A DNA stretch of 64,000 nucleotides, taken from positions 558,001 through 622,000 of the forward strand of contig NZ_CP121017.1 in NCBI RefSeq assembly GCF_041468085.1, written 5' to 3'. This document shows positions 63,348 through 64,000 of the stretch, piece after piece. Positions within the stretch are counted from its first letter, which is position 1. Each line of letters opens with the position of its first letter. The notes beneath the pieces are model-generated. The model did no database searches, was not told the DNA's origin, and saw only the letters and a program-made list of their open reading frames with translations. The position numbers and the translations under genes were made by a program. The stretch is from Tistrella mobilis. GTDB lineage: Bacteria > Pseudomonadota > Alphaproteobacteria > Tistrellales > Tistrellaceae.

Positions 63348-63590
63348 CCCCTCAGACTAGCTGCGGCTGCGGTCTGCTGGAAGCCTCCAGCTTTTCCCCC
63401 GTTCTGGTGGAGAAGTCTGTGGACAACGAGTCCAAACCCCTGACTCCATCCGAGTCGTTCAGGGGCTGCCTAAGAATCGGGCAGGTTGTGCCGGCTGTGG
63501 ATCGGGCCGCCCGCCCGCGGTGCACAACATGCTGTTGCATCGCGATGAAGCGCTGATGAGGCCCGGCGCCGTGGGCTGTGGTACCGGGAC
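63348..63590. other. Intergenic region upstream of the BisC-type gene
   Basis: No convincing gene is seen. It contains TGTGGACAA (63418-63426) and CTGTGGATC (63494-63502), partial matches to DnaA boxes, but too few and too far apart to mark an origin. The promoter of the BisC operon should lie here; I could not fix it. Confidence 0.5.
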
Positions 63591-63634
63591 AAAAAGAAAG
63601 CCCCGCTAGGCACGCGAACGCGCCGGGCGGGGCT
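63591..63634 (-). terminator. Strong intrinsic terminator on the minus strand
   Basis: On the minus strand AGCCCCGC (63634-63627) pairs with GCGGGGCT (63606-63599). Inside, GGCGCG-TTCG-CGTGCC forms a second stem with a UUCG tetraloop, and TTCTTTTTG follows. It would end a transcript coming from the tRNA-Thr side. Confidence 0.8.
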
Positions 63635-63735
63635 CAAGTCAAGCATCAGCACCAATCGGGTAGGGTCCATCCGGGCACGGGCGCCAGAATGGACGGGATG
63701 CCGGGGAGTGGGAGCTGCCGCCGGCATCACGGCTA

Positions 63736-63795
63736 CGACGGGCACTATAGGAAACGACGGGCACACGCGAAGTGACGGGCATCACAGCTGAAGTG
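63736..63795. repeat. Three to four imperfect 18-21-base direct repeats
   Basis: The core GACGGGCA recurs at about 63737, 63756 and 63774, with a partial copy (TGACG) at about 63794. Spacers differ in sequence and length (18-21 bases). It lies between the tRNA-Thr gene and the minus-strand terminator. Confidence 0.6.
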
Positions 63796-63893
63796 ACGTT
63801 CCCGAAAAGGCTGTGTAAAGCCGGTAACCGAAGCGTTGGGGAGGTGGTCGCGGCGTGCGCCGGGCAGGGCATCTGACCGGGGGCGGGCCGCGC

Positions 63894-63969
63894 TGGTGCC
63901 GGATGGGGGACTTGAACCCACAACCTTCCGCTTACAAGGCGGGTGCTCTGCCAATTGAGCTAATCCGGC
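63894..63969 (-). tRNA. tRNA-Thr (anticodon UGU)
   Basis: The minus strand gives a complete cloverleaf: acceptor GCCGGAT/ATCCGGC, D arm GCTC...GAGC, anticodon loop CTTGTAA with anticodon TGT, and T loop with GGTTCAAGTCC. Discriminator A is followed by an encoded CCA (63896-63894). The anticodon stem has one C-A mismatch at its top pair. Confidence 0.96.
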
Positions 63970-64000
63970 AGCCGGCGCCGCATCGGGCCCGGGGCGCGTC

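Noticed and set aside
63418-63502. DnaA-box-like sequences (TGTGGACAA, CTGTGGATC)
   Set aside because: Only two partial matches, far apart, without an AT-rich unwinding region or origin-type neighbours.
63736-63795. CRISPR-like direct repeats
   Set aside because: The repeat core is only about 8 bases, spacers vary between 10 and 13 bases, and no cas genes are present.

Overview
The window is a GC-rich chromosomal segment with alphaproteobacterial gene content: a short SRP RNA beside dnaX, Atm1-type ABC exporter, ETF-ubiquinone oxidoreductase, Fur-like boxes of the GCAAATGAT type, and a photolyase/CFA/DUF1365 photo-oxidative block. A Rhodospirillales-like organism (for example Tistrella or a relative) would fit, but the genus is not proven by anything seen here. 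The window starts inside a sigma factor gene and ends just past a tRNA-Thr.

Layout. 0-5.3 kb: an iron-uptake signalling block (FecI-like sigma, FecR, STN-domain TonB receptor, PepSY membrane protein). 5.2-8.9 kb: housekeeping genes truA, fmt and def on the minus strand, then rmuC. 9.0-13.5 kb: an accessory segment with a beta-helix protein, a 16-codon peptide gene with a strong ribosome binding site, two hairpins, an M29-like metalloenzyme and a GT1 glycosyltransferase. 13.5-20.7 kb: recR, DUF4269, dps, an HD-Pnk-type RNA repair enzyme, a VOC protein, an AraC regulator, ybaB, dnaX and the SRP RNA. 20.9-27.1 kb: nudC and a two-component/lipid A modification operon (OmpR-type regulator, kinase, GT2, LpxB-N-like protein, ArnT-like GT39). 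27.1-34.4 kb: radical SAM protein, moaB, exbB-exbD-tonB, lytic transglycosylase, type 4 uracil-DNA glycosylase. 34.7-36.3 kb: ETF-QO. 36.4-41.1 kb: a toxin-antitoxin islet (HipBA, HxlR regulator, decayed IS5-family transposase, AbiE). 41.2-48.1 kb: TetR plus a full RND efflux pump. 48.2-56.8 kb: two converging photolyase/lipid operons. 56.9-63.3 kb: EamA transporter, small proteins, ABC exporter, BisC-type molybdoenzyme. 63.3-64 kb: non-coding region and tRNA-Thr.

How the parts work together. The TonB receptor at 1.4 kb needs the ExbB-ExbD-TonB complex encoded at 29-31 kb, and both loci carry a Fur-like palindrome, so iron limitation probably switches on both. The regulator/kinase pair at 22-24 kb is followed directly by genes for undecaprenyl-linked sugar transfer to lipid A, with an 11-base-period direct repeat in between that fits an OmpR-family binding site. 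The photolyase blocks combine DNA repair (CPD and FeS-type 6-4 photolyases) with membrane lipid methylation and FAD chemistry; a TGATCC-N18-TATAGT promoter in front of one block resembles the RpoE/ChrR singlet-oxygen sigma factor promoter.

The best candidate for an undescribed system is 10.75-12.2 kb: a very short peptide gene, separated by hairpins from an enzyme that keeps the metal-ligand pattern of M29 aminopeptidase/NicX-type proteins. Nothing in it matches a peptide natural-product class I know, and the link between peptide and enzyme is inferred from layout only.
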